NCBI RefSeq assembly: GCF_047495875.1
Contig: NC_092459.1
Coordinates: 21,251,795-21,315,794, forward strand
Length of the DNA stretch: 64,000 nt
Origin: Pithys albifrons albifrons
Taxonomy: Eukaryota; Chordata; Aves; Passeriformes; Thamnophilidae
Direction of reading: 5' to 3'
Position numbers and translations under genes: made by a program. The first letter of the stretch is position 1, and each line of letters starts with the position of its first letter. This document shows positions 12,695-23,507 of the stretch, in pieces. The notes under the pieces were generated by a model that saw nothing but the letters and a program-made list of their open reading frames with translations, was not told the origin of the DNA and did no database searches.

Positions 12695-15600
12695 TAATTC
12701 AGAACAGCAAATGAACAATCCTCTAGCATTCCATGGCTCCCTCCAACCTACCCCTATGAAGAAACATGCTTTTTTCTGACCATTTCATCCCTCATTTTTG
12801 TTTTTATAATGAGGAAAAATGAATTGCAAAAAGATTGAGCAACTACTCACAATATGTGAGGGTTTACCACAGTTTTAATAGGATCCAAAGGCCCTTGTCA
12901 GATAGATGTATGCCTGCTGATGTGACTGACATGTGATCTTGCTAAAAAGTATTTATCATGACTTACTGAAAAAGTTAAAAAGTATCTTTCGAATTATGGC
13001 TAATCTCACTGCAGAGCTGAACAATGAAAGAGCACCATGGGGAACAGGATAGCAAGTTAGTTCAAAATGCCAACTTAGTTTCTAGTATTCATGAACAACA
13101 CTAAGGGAATAGCATCATGCCTTCCTTTCTGCACTTCATTAGAGGAACTCTCAAGAGGATGAAAGCAGAAACAAGAGCTGGAAGAAATTATGCCTCAGTT
13201 ATATTTAAAGATAATGCAAAATTATGTCTGATTCTCTGTTCTACTTACAGTTTATTCATAATTAACTCTGACCTTAAGACACAGTTGAAAGTAAGTAAAT
13301 GTAAAAATTATCATTGAGTAAATATTTTCTAAGAAATTTCTGTTACAAATTCTTCCTGTTTTAATTTAATTTCTGATGTGCTTATCTTTCTTGTTTGTTG
13401 GTCTTAAAAGAGAATTCTCTTTTACTAGAATACAAGTTCAGAGAATCCTTCAATTTCAAAGAATCTAATAAAATACTGATTTAAAATGGCATTTTGAAGT
13501 ACCCAATGTGATGGTTTGCATAAAAAATCCCAGCTGGTTCCAACTATGGGACTTATTATGGAGTACTGTTCTTTTCACAAGCCAAGGATTATCTTTTACC
13601 TTGTGTTGAATTCTTGATATTAAAAATTACTGAAAAAAAGCTGAAAACTATTCAAACATAATTCTGGGAGAAGCATAAGATAGGTCATCACATTAAAAAT
13701 TGTTTAAACATCTGCAGGTGGGGTGTAAAGAAGGACATGAATTTTGAAATTAATTTTAGAGGACAATGAAGTTTTCCCACTCAACACCTAAAAAACTGTA
13801 AATATCTGACTTTAGCCGGGTGTGCGAAAGAAGCCAATTTGGAGACCTACGTTATCTGTGAAATCAATGAAGAGAGATGAAGGTCTTTGGCAAGCACCTA
13901 CTGACAGATGCTAAACACAGGGATTTGAAGTATTCATCCTCAAGAGTTAAGACCTTCAGTTGAAGCTTTTCAAAGAAGATCTCATTTATATTGAAAGAGT
14001 ACCAGACGCTTGTAATGCACACCTTTTTGTAATATCCCAGTGGTTCACATGCCGTCTGGCACCAATGAGTAATATTCTCCATGAAAAGTCTTCCTTCCTG
14101 CTCAGAAGAAATATGAAGACTTTTAGAAATACACTCTTGAATTTGCTTCTTAGAAGATGCTGATTCAACAAATGGAGGGATATTGAGACACTATGTAACA
14201 AAAGAATTTTACTGAAAATTATTGAACTGTTTTCTTCTTAAAAAGAATTAAATATTTTGTGTATATATATATTAGGACTAATATAGCAATGAATAAAAAA
14301 CCACCTATCAAATACAACATTAAATATCTATTTTCCACCTACCTTATGCATCATTGATGTCAAATGTTAATAATACACAGAAAGCAAACTTGTTTTAAGC
14401 CAAAGTTTAAATAAAACTTTCAAATCTGTGCTACTATATCAACTTCACAGCTAATTTAACAATTTCCTACTCATTTGAAAATAGTAGCTCACTGTTCATT
14501 CTACAGTTATTTGAAAGAAAACTACCTACACTGCCTAGTTGCTATCTACAGTGTAGGTATTAGGCTTTTAAAGCTTTTCAAATCCAACTAAATTTAATAG
14601 CTAATTTAGCATTTCCAGTTTGGGGATTTCCAGAAAAATCTTTAATACTCTTCTCTGCTTAGAGAAACTCTACCATTCAACCAAGATGTTCTGAACCTAA
14701 TGATTTATTCTAAGTTGTGAATGCACACTGTGGAAGTTTCTTTACAGGTTTTTTTCACTAAAAAATCCCAATTGTTTCTCCCCTTGATGAAATTCTGACA
14801 CTTCTAGCAATGAGATTTCTGGTGCTGGCTGACCACTGATGGGCTATCTTCCAGGATAGCTAAATACATATAAGGGATATCTTAAGTGACAAATATATTA
14901 AAAATTCAAAGTTATGAGGCCTTGATAGCTCTAGACTCTCATTACATCTTCTTTACAGATAGTGTGAGGAGAGAGACACAAGGCCAGAGTGATCTGTCAG
15001 ATAAATTGGGCATTATGTCTCACATTTAATTCTTGCAAAGTTTCAAACACTCACTGGGATTGAACTTTACAGTTCATTTAACAGTATGATTAAAATTAGG
15101 TACCATTGTATCTACCCAATCTTTAGCATTTGTCTCTATTTCCTAATTGCTGTACACTTTTTTTCCCCAATCCATTAAGTTTTCATAATTTTTCTTTTCC
15201 CACCTTATTCTGGATTTGCCGCTCTGTGAAGTCACTCTAGATTTTCTTCCTGTCAGGAAATAATGTATTCCAACATTTTCTTTTGACTCCTTGTGCTCCA
15301 CTTCTATTGTTATATCCTACTAATTTCTTTCTCTCAACTGCAACACCCATGGAGTCCACCTTCATACAAAAATCTTGACTCCATTTCTTTCGCATAGCTT
15401 TAGAATTTCTGTTCCACAAATTTTTTATTTTTTAGTGATCTTTGCCATTTCCTTCTTTCTACTTACTTGCTTTTCCTGAAATATTATCCTTTCTACCAAC
15501 TGTTTGCAATGAGGTATTTAATTTGTTTTACCTCATTTCATTTGGTCCTGGTGGAGCCACTGGTGTGGTCCATTAAATGTAGGTTCTCCTGAAATTTTTT

Positions 15601-18600
15601 TTTAATGTACAGTCTCTCCGCCTTTTTTTTCCTGCAATTTTGATTGTTTCTCACTACGTGGATCTATCCTTTCTAGTTTCAAATATCCTGTGGACATATC
15701 CTTTTGCATTTGTTGTCTGTTCCCTCCCTTTCCTTAGTACTGAAATTGAGCCTGATGTATGTGAGCTCTTTGTCATGACTGTGGTACCTCATTCCTAGGA
15801 GGTGGATTTTTTACATTATTGCTATCAATTTCTCCCTCACTCATCACACTAACAGTGATGCTTACCTTTCCATCCTCCTGCTCTACTCTGTGGTCTCTGA
15901 GAGGCCTCTAATCTGTTCTTTCTTTTGCTCTCAGTTCTGTTGGCAACATTTAGCCAATTCACTATCTTGCCTTCCTTCCTTCAACAAGGCTCCTGTGCTG
16001 TGACGGTATGTGAAGGTGATATAAATCCAAAGCTAGCCCCCTGCAAGAAATCCTGTGAATGTTTTTAGTCTCAGCTGCTCAAACCAGCCTGATGGGACAA
16101 TGGAAATCAGCTGGTGATGTTGGGAAGTAGTACCTTTTTGGCTGGTAGTTGGAACATTGAGAAGGGTGGAAAACACTGCCGCTAGTTTGCTTAATTGATG
16201 TTCCTTTAAGAAGTTTCAGGAGTTCAGAAAGAACATGAAAAGGTGACATTTCTAGTGCCATGCTGAAGCGACTTTAGTTGTGAGGTGTTCCCTCACTGAG
16301 TAACTAGCATCAAAGAGACATAAGCAAGTTGTTAAGCACGGTTTTGTAACAAAGACCTAAAATATTTGCTATGAATTCATTTTCTAATGTCTAAATCTTC
16401 CTTCAACTCCTGCTTCAAGTTGCTATTTGTAATGCAAATAATATCCAGCAACTGAAAGGAGACTTTACCCAGTTCAAATGAAAAGTACAATTTTAGTATG
16501 AAAATAAATGCATCACTCAAAGTGATGGACATTGCAGAGGTGCAGTAGGAACCTCAGCTGCAGTAGAGATTCTGCTGTCTGGTGGTATCAGCTGTCACAG
16601 AGGAATAGATCTGATAGCAAAATCCAATCTCAGAAGAGATGATTAAAAGTCTCAACCCTCTAACATAGCCTGCAGATGTCTCAAGAGCCTTGAGTTATGT
16701 AGCACCAGCTGCTGATCTCAAAGGAGCAAGACTGAAGCCCTGGCTGGGTGTTATGTGTTTGTATTTAGTCAATAAACCAGCTAATGATGATTTCTCCAGA
16801 CAGCCCAAAAATATATCTTAGCTCTCTTCTGAATGAAGCACTTCCCAAATAACTCAGTTTCCAGAGCCAGTTGATATTTGCTCTCAGCAAACACTGTTAA
16901 ATAATGCCAAAAAGGAAGTTCTAGCTGAAACAGCGGACTGCTAGTATTTTATCAAGCTGTCATCACAGAAGTGTCCCCCTTTACCTGATCTGGTAGATGT
17001 TTGCCTACTCATGTATATATAAGAGTTTATTCCTTCTGAGGATCTGATTAGCCTAAGCTTTCAAGACAGATCATATTGATTGGATTCTGCTGAGACCCAT
17101 GTATTTTCTTCTGATAAATTCAGTGACACTACATTGTTCATTAAGCAGAATTTGAACAAAGCAGGGGAAGCAAACAGGCATAGGGGAAAACACAGTGATT
17201 TAATGCTCTCAGAAAGGATTTTTTCCTCAGTCCTGTAACCACAATACACTAAAATGCATCCTAGTGATTTGTGGTCTTGCACTTCTGTTTTAAAAAGTTT
17301 TTTATCAAAAAGAAAGGGAGTCAACTCTTCTATTTTTCACTAACTAGGAGAGAGGAACAGGAAAACGCAATAGAAAAAATGTGCTTTCTGTGCACAGTCC
17401 ATTCATAAACTACTATGGGAAAATAGCAAAGCATTGTTTCCACTTTACACTCAGGAAGATTTGGCATATATTGCAACTCTACCTCAGAGTACTCCAATGG
17501 GCAAAGAGTGTTTCCTTATGAGTGTCATAATAGCATAAGCATCTGTTTTCTGATTTTGATTCTGCCCAAAAACTACCAAACTATTAAAATAAGAAAGAAT
17601 ATGCGAATTATAGTTCTTTGGAAATAGGTTCATCAAACAGATGCCTTCATTTAAAGAATCAAAGAAAAGGCGAAGAATACCCACATGGCTTAAAGTAAAA
17701 TAAATAATATTAATAAGAAAGATCCTTTTCCCTCCTTCTGCCCCTGATGTGACAGGCCGTGCTTATCATTTTGCATTGAGTGCTATTGTGAGCTTATTCG
17801 GCACTGGCAGCTTCTTGACTTTTAAAGTGTTCATCCCATGAGTAAAGCATTACATGAATGAGATGGAATGATACGGCATCCTACAACCCTTTTTCATGTG
17901 CAGAAGTCACATATTTTCCATGGCTCTCACAGTTCCAGTCTCTGACTTTACCCTGCATTATTCGCAATCAAAGTCAGGATTTAAAGAGAAAACTATTCAG
18001 TTTGAGACAGGTAGCAGTATTTCAGCTTTAGTTATAGTCACAGATTGACTGCCACAAAATAGAGCCTGGTTTTCTGAGCAAGTACAATATGTACAGAGAG
18101 GAAAAGAGTAATTGAAAGAAACGAGAAAATAGAAAACGATTCTGAAATGATATTTTGGACCTTTAGACTGTTTAAATATTGGGTTGATTTGATTGCTGCT
18201 GATGTCTCTTCACTTTGGGAGTCTCCCACATATTTAAGAACATCTAGCATGCTTCATTATGTTTCACAACTTGAGTTATAGTTCTAGTTATCTCAGTTGT
18301 GCATGTAATAAGTTTTCAGTAAATTAAGTATGAATATTTTCTCCTTTTCAGAAAAGGTGAAAGACAGCTTATTTCCTTTTCCATTACGTTCCCCAAATTA
18401 ATCAAATTAAGAAAATGACTGAAAATTATTGACGACATTGAACGATACAGAAAAACTGAGATAAGATAGTTACAGCAGATTACCTGCCACCTGTAACTAA
18501 AAGAAGACCTCTATTACCTGAATGAGAGATATGCATATACCTCTGGGTTCTGATTTATATCAGAAGAGGGTTTTTAAATAATAAATACTTATGCATTTTT

Positions 18601-18762
18601 GGAATATTAAGGGTGAAAACCAGTGCTTTCAGGACTCCAACAAAATGGTTATTGGTTTATGAAAACTTGTCTCTTTAGGAGTCTTTTTTTAAAATTATCT
18701 TATTAATACAAGGGAAGCTTGCACTAACATGGCAAAATTTTCCTAGTTTTTTAAGAATATCA
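12695..18762. other. Unique AT-rich DNA, no gene seen
   Basis: About 6 kb with no recognised repeat or gene. All frames are under 90 codons and without domains. A pyrimidine-rich strand bias runs through about 15.1-16.0 kb, without further features. Confidence 0.45.
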
Positions 18763-18842
18763 CAGCTTCTGACATCTTCTCCCAGAAGCCGCCCTTGAAG
18801 CCCTCCCCCACTACCAAAACCTTGCCACGAAAACCCAAAACA
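18763..18842 (-). mobile_element. ERVL-type LTR, 5'-terminal fragment (80 bp)
   Basis: On the minus strand this begins TGTTTTGGGTTTTCGTGGC and continues with GCAAGGTTTTGGTAG and GGGCGGCTTCTGGGAGAAG. It matches the first ~75 bases of the long LTRs at 61.5 kb (minus) and 45.7 kb (plus). Sequence beyond 18763 does not match, so only the 5' tip of the LTR survives. Confidence 0.65.
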
Positions 18843-20777
18843 ACAATCTACAATATTCAGCTCCCTGTTGTCTATTATTAAGCAGAATGCTGAATGCAGC
18901 AGAAGAATATAAAACTAAGCAATGATTCAGCAGGGAAAGTAAGCACATTTGGAAGTTACTGGGACCATTCAAGGACATAAAATACAGGTGTATGTGTAAG
19001 TTCCATAAAGAGACAAAGATTTTGAAATACATGATTCATCTTGGTTAACTGTAGCATAACTTACATAGTGATTCCTGTGTGGATAAATTAGGCAAAATAA
19101 GATTATTAGTGAATTTTAGTACCTTAGACTCTTTTTGCTGTTTATTGATTGAGTTCCCAAAATATTATAGTCTGATTTTTAAATACAAAAATAAATAAGA
19201 ATATAAAAAAACACACAGTGCTTTGTTTAACTGTTGTTTAACTATAGTTTTTATTTTTTGAAAAATAATTCTATTCTTAATTTAAATCTCAATTACCTTT
19301 GCCAGTGCTGTACTGTCAACTTGAAAAAAACCCCAGATGAATTTTGGTAGGCATCCAACTATTGGATCTTGTGACTGAAGTTAGTTGCAGAGTTCATTTA
19401 TGTTCTGAGGGACTTATTCACAAATCTTTAATGAAACTTCTATGCCAAAACTGAGGAGAATGTATTTATTTTTCTTGCCATTTGTCAGGGTCAAAGTACA
19501 AGCTTCTGCAAAACTTGAGGCTTTCTAAAACATTCAGGATGCCAAGTTCTTTGGCTTCAGAGTTGCATGAGTGAAGCCAGAAAATAGATGGATCTGGCAC
19601 TTTCAAAATTGCTTAAAAATAGAAATATTGCAAAAGTTGCACACATGTGCAATAATAACTTGTTCTAATGGCAGGAACAGCATGTACATTGTACTTTCTT
19701 TCTTCCTTTCTAGCTCTTTTAAAGACATAAGCTCAGTCAGCCCTCCTAATTGTAGGTACCTAACTCAGGCATCTTTTCCTTGCCTTCCGAACAGAAAACT
19801 GGATCAGCTTCTATACAATGTCATCTCATTGTGCTGAAATTCATTTATTGAAACAGCAGTGAACATTAACCTCTTACTGCTTCTGACACTTACACAACTA
19901 GAATTTTCCTCACTTCAAAGTTCTGGTTTCCTTTGTTTTGTCACTGGAGTTGCTCATTCTTCATGATAAAAAATAACTAATCTAAGTAATCTGAAATTGC
20001 ATTGACAGCCTACAAGCAGCAGACCTGTTTGGAATGGTAAAATCCTTTATATTATGAAGGATGGAAATTGTCCTTGTTCTCCATAGATATTTGTGATCAG
20101 TCGCCATTTAATGCCTGGAGTTCACAGGAATGAGTTCTTGGCCTTTGGCAATATTTGTGTGGCAACTTGACCAACAGGGTTTTAAAGTTAAGTAGAAAGA
20201 TGAATTCAAAGGTGCATTCTGAGCCCCTGTATGAGCTCCACCAAGAACAGACATGACATCTGCACTTCATTACATATCTTTATTACCATCTCAAGCATAA
20301 GTGCACAGCTCTACACAATGTTTTTTGTTGAAGAAATGAAAGGAGTAGCAAACCTATTCTTCTGGAACAAAATTTATTAGAATGTGAGAGGCATGGTGAA
20401 TATAGACACATAATTTCCCCCTTTCCTTTTACCAAGCTGAGACATTTTTCCTTGGATGTTTGAATTCTATAGTTTGGGAGAAATACAGCATGCAGAGGAG
20501 AATACTAGAGAGACAAAATCTTTCTGGAATTCGGTAGCAAATCCAAATACTCCATCTATTTTCCCAATAAAAAATGAAATATAGAACACCTCATCACCTT
20601 CAAACTGCAAGCCTGTTAATAAGTAAAAACCAGTTGTGTAGTATTCATGCAATACTACAATGAACTGTTGCTGGGCATTATTTCATGAACATCCAATTCT
20701 GATTTCATCTGTGTTTTTTTTACCTGTTCCATCATAAATCTGTTAAACTAAATGCTGCTAACCCTACTTTTTGTTAT
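18843..20777. other. Unique AT-rich DNA, no gene seen
   Basis: No recognised feature. A 61-codon minus frame (20467-20652) and an 88-codon plus frame (19571-19837) have no domain or supporting context. Confidence 0.45.
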
Positions 20778-21020
20778 TTCATTCATCCTTCATGGCTAGG
20801 CTTCATAAATGAAGATTTTTGAGAAGGGCTCTACCCACTTGGGTGTATCCTTTGAGTCTGTGCAGGCACAGCATGTGCGGAACTGGCCCTACCCTTTACT
20901 CCTAAGGTTCATCTGCACCCTGTATACCCAGGAGGCCTCCCATCCAAGTACTAACTGGGCCTGACCCTGTTTAGCTTCCGAGATCAGATGAGATCGGGTG
21001 TCAGGGTGGCATGGCTGTAG
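20778..21020 (-). mobile_element. 5S rRNA-derived SINE with LINE-like 3' tail
   Basis: Read on the minus strand, 21020 to about 20913 matches 5S rRNA from near its 5' end through the conserved core (CCCGATCTCATCTGATCTCG, GGAAGCTAA, TTAGTACTTGGATGGGAGG), with several substitutions and a 3-base deletion. The A-box and C-box regions of the internal Pol III promoter are recognisable but altered. An unrelated body of about 80 bp follows (20912-20835). The last ~45 bp (20834-20791) match the 3' end of the LINE fragment at 21111-21155. The element closes with an ATGA-rich tail near 20778-20790. A 5S head, unique body and LINE-shared tail is the layout of a class 3 SINE. It could also be a 5S pseudogene joined by chance to LINE sequence, but the matching tail argues against that. 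No clear target duplication was found. Confidence 0.65.
20913..21020 (-). pseudogene. 5S rRNA-like segment (head of the SINE)
   Basis: About 108 of the ~120 bases of 5S rRNA can be followed on the minus strand. The extreme 5' and 3' ends that pair to form helix I are missing or altered, and there is a small deletion in the CCCTGAACACGCCCG region, so it is unlikely to be a working 5S gene. No T-run Pol III terminator follows directly, which also fits a SINE head rather than a 5S gene. Confidence 0.8.
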
Positions 21021-21101
21021 TGACAATACTTATGTTATTAACAATACTTATTAAGTGTCTGAATGTTTCAGAAGTTTGACTCTCTGTTGTGCTAGGTGCA
21101 G

Positions 21102-21302
21102 TATCATCATCATGGCTAGACTTCGTGAATAAAGATTTGGGAAGGGCTCTCCCCATGCTTCCTGCAAGCATGCTGGTGGCTAACAAGGCCAATACAGGAT
21201 AGGCAAGTCTGGTTGCAAAAGGCACAGTGGAGCGTCTCCTTAGGCGATACTGGAGAGGTACCGTTCTTTCTACATTGTCTTTTCTCCTCGAGACTTCTGG
21301 TG
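21102..21302 (-). mobile_element. LINE ORF2 C-terminus with C2HC zinc finger (RTE-like?)
   Basis: A minus-strand frame (part of 21116-21415) encodes a C-x2-C-x12-H-x3-C finger at 21226-21164 and stops at 21116-21118. A C-terminal finger with an IGLxSHxxxC core is known from ORF2 proteins of some non-LTR retrotransposons. After the stop only about 4 bases separate it from an ATGATGATGAT tail at 21102-21112. A very short 3' UTR with a trinucleotide tail is typical of RTE-clade LINEs, so RTE is my best guess, but the clade is not proven because the reverse transcriptase itself is absent. The upstream boundary near 21302 is where similarity to the neighbouring LTR begins. The same frame read further upstream is LTR sequence, not LINE. 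Confidence 0.55.
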
Positions 21303-22070
21303 TGTTTCCCACAGTACTCCAGGCACTGGAGCAGAGATTCCTCTGCAGCCCGTGATGAAGACCATCCCATAGATAACCACAAGGGAGCAGATAACCACCC
21401 TGAAATGTGCAGCACATTGAAAGCCCATGCTGTAGTAGGCTTCAGGAAGGAAACTGCAGCCTACAGATAGGAATTCACTCAGGAGCAGGTTTACATGACA
21501 GGGCTTGTGATCCCATGGATACCTCCTGCTGGATCAGTCTGTTCCTGAAGGACTTCGCCCTGTGGGAGGGACCCACACTGGAGCCCTTCTTGAGGAACTG
21601 CAGTCCATGGGAAGTACCCACGTTGGAGAAATTCATGAGGCACTGTATCCCATGTGTGAGACCCTGTGCTGAAGCAAGGGAAGAACATAGGGAGAAAGAA
21701 GTAGCAGAGGCAAAGAGCTATGAAATGACTTCAATTCCCATTTGCCATCCCCCTGGACTGCTGGCAGGGAGGAGACAGAGGATTTGGGAATGGAGTTGAG
21801 CCCAAGAAAAAGGGAGGTGTGGGGGAAAGGTGTTTATATATTTGTTTTTAGTTCTCATTATCCTACTGTGCTGTTAATTTTTAATAAATTAAACTAATTT
21901 CCCTAAGCTGAGTCTATTTTGCCATGATGGTATTTGATGGGTGATCTCCCTATCCTTATCTGAACCCACAAGCTATTCAATGTATTTTTCTTCTCCTGTC
22001 CTGTTGAAGTGGGGTGATAGAGCAGCTTGGTGGGTGCCTGATGGTCAGTCAAGGTCAACCCGCCACAACA
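21303..22070 (+). mobile_element. ERVL-type long LTR, 5'-truncated
   Basis: This aligns with the LTR at 45.72-46.81 kb from CTCCAGGCACTGGAGCAGAG onwards. It shares the internal minisatellite (about 21423-21665), the purine-rich block near 21775-21830, the TTAATAAATTAAA polyadenylation region near 21881-21893, the TGATAGAGCAGCTTGGTGG block and the 3' end CAACCCGCCACAACA at 22070. The first ~300 bp of the LTR are missing and are replaced by the LINE/SINE sequences to the left. The 130-codon frame at 21407-21799 lies in the minisatellite and is not a gene. Confidence 0.75.
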
Positions 22071-22325
22071 TTTACAGTTAATCCTAAACTAGGTAACTAG
22101 CAACCTTCATCAATTCTATAATCAATAATGCAGTTATGTTAATCTTCTGGTGCAGTACTGCCTTTATCTTGATTATTGCAGTCCATCTGATAAGAAAATA
22201 ATCGGATTTCACTGATTCAAATGTGTCGCTTTTCATCTGGACTATTGTAATTCCATATAGGCTCACATAACATCTTTAACACTCAGGAAGTTCCAACTAG
22301 TGTAAAATACTCCAGCACCTTTTCT
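22071..22325. other. Unique AT-rich spacer
   Basis: About 250 bases between the LTR end and the next repeat-like block. No feature recognised. Confidence 0.4.
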
Positions 22326-23217
22326 TCATAGCAAAAGTGTGGGGTGGTGGCCCTGATAAGCCTGGATGGGTTGAGGAAAATGCCTCAGCCTCCTGAAGGG
22401 ATGCTCCCAGCAGAGGACAAAGGCTTTCAAATTGATAAGGTTAACATAGGATGGAGTGTTGTTAAATAATGACACAGCTCCCCTTTGCAATATCTTCCAT
22501 AACCACTCAAGGAGCCACCACCCTCAGGCATCTGTATCACCCTCCCAAAAGATTGACTTTAGTCACAAAACCACCTGAAGAAAAAAAAGGTATAAAAAGA
22601 GATGCAGTTTAAACTGCAGGAGAGAGAGAGGAATGCCATTGTCTCTGTTGAGGTAGCTGCTGGCAGCTTTGTCCTGCCTCCTCCTACCTCCTGGAACAAT
22701 GTAGTGGTAAGGAGACCATGTGCTTTCTATTTTTCTATACTTTACTTTCTTAAAAAAGCTTATTCCTGTGTACATTCTATCTTACATCTTATGCTAACAG
22801 CTACTTTAATTCTTACTTTTTAAGACACTTTGCTAATTTCAGTGTGCAGTTTCTTTTTCAACATGTGTGTTGATAAGAAGCAGCTCTGTTCTTTCCTTTT
22901 GTTTTGTGTTACAGAGAGAGTGGTGTGCAAGCCTATGTTATTGAGGGAGTGTCTAGATAAGTGGTTTAGGTGGCTGTGCTTCTGGTTAGTAGTTTTCTGT
23001 TGCTAGTTTTTGTCTGTTGTGAAAATGGGATACATTGCTATATTGAAACTTGAGTTTGGTGTGTTCATCTCTGTAAAATGTGTTTTGTGCTTCTTTTGGA
23101 GTCTTTTATTATCAATTAAATACAATCTTGCAGCTAAACGTTATCACTGGCAAAGCGGAACCCACAATAACTGTCACATACTTGTATTAATAAATGTTAT
23201 TTCAGGGGCTGTTGTGG
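22326..23217 (+). other. LTR-like block with TATA box and AATAAA (unassigned)
   Basis: The block opens with TGTGGGGTGGTGGCCCTGA, carries a good TATA-like motif (GGTATAAAAAGAG near 22590) and has a TTAATAAATG polyadenylation-like signal near 23189. Start, TATA and poly(A) signal in this order suggest an LTR promoter unit. The distance between TATA and AATAAA (~600 bp) is long for an LTR, and no target duplication or known family motif was found, so it could instead be a small non-coding transcription unit. Frames inside (for example 22602-22823) have no domain. Confidence 0.3.
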
Positions 23218-23237
23218 GGAAAGTTTTTTTCTAGCTA

Positions 23238-23507
23238 TTAAGTGTGACTTCAAAAGCAGAGGTTAGAAATCCTTCCAGCCTGTGCTAGGTCCAGCAGTTC
23301 GGCAGGCAGTGCTGGGTTCATAAGGCTCTAATTTTCTGGAAGCGCTTGTTTAGCTGCTAAGTTCTCCCTGGCTTAAGTGTTGGCTTCATATCAGAGGTCA
23401 GAAACCCTTCCAACCTGTGTGCTGTCTTTGGTCGATAGGCAGTGTTGAGGACATAAGGATCAGATTGTCTGGAAGTGCTTATTGCTAATAATTTCTTATT
23501 AATACAG
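23238..23507. repeat. Tandem duplication, ~135-bp unit, two copies
   Basis: The motif TTAAGTGT-(t/g)-x-CTTCA recurs at 23238 and 23373, and both copies continue with CAGAGGT(T/C)AGAAA(T/C)CCTTCCA(G/A)CCTGTG, then GGCAG(T)GT(GCT/TGA)GG and CTGGAAG(C/T)GCTT. The copies have diverged by roughly a fifth by eye. It lies just downstream of the LTR-like block and may be part of the same element. Confidence 0.75.

Noticed and set aside
20913..21020. Functional 5S rRNA gene
   Set aside because: Ends are incomplete, there is a deletion and several substitutions, and there is no T-run terminator. It fits a SINE head or pseudogene better.
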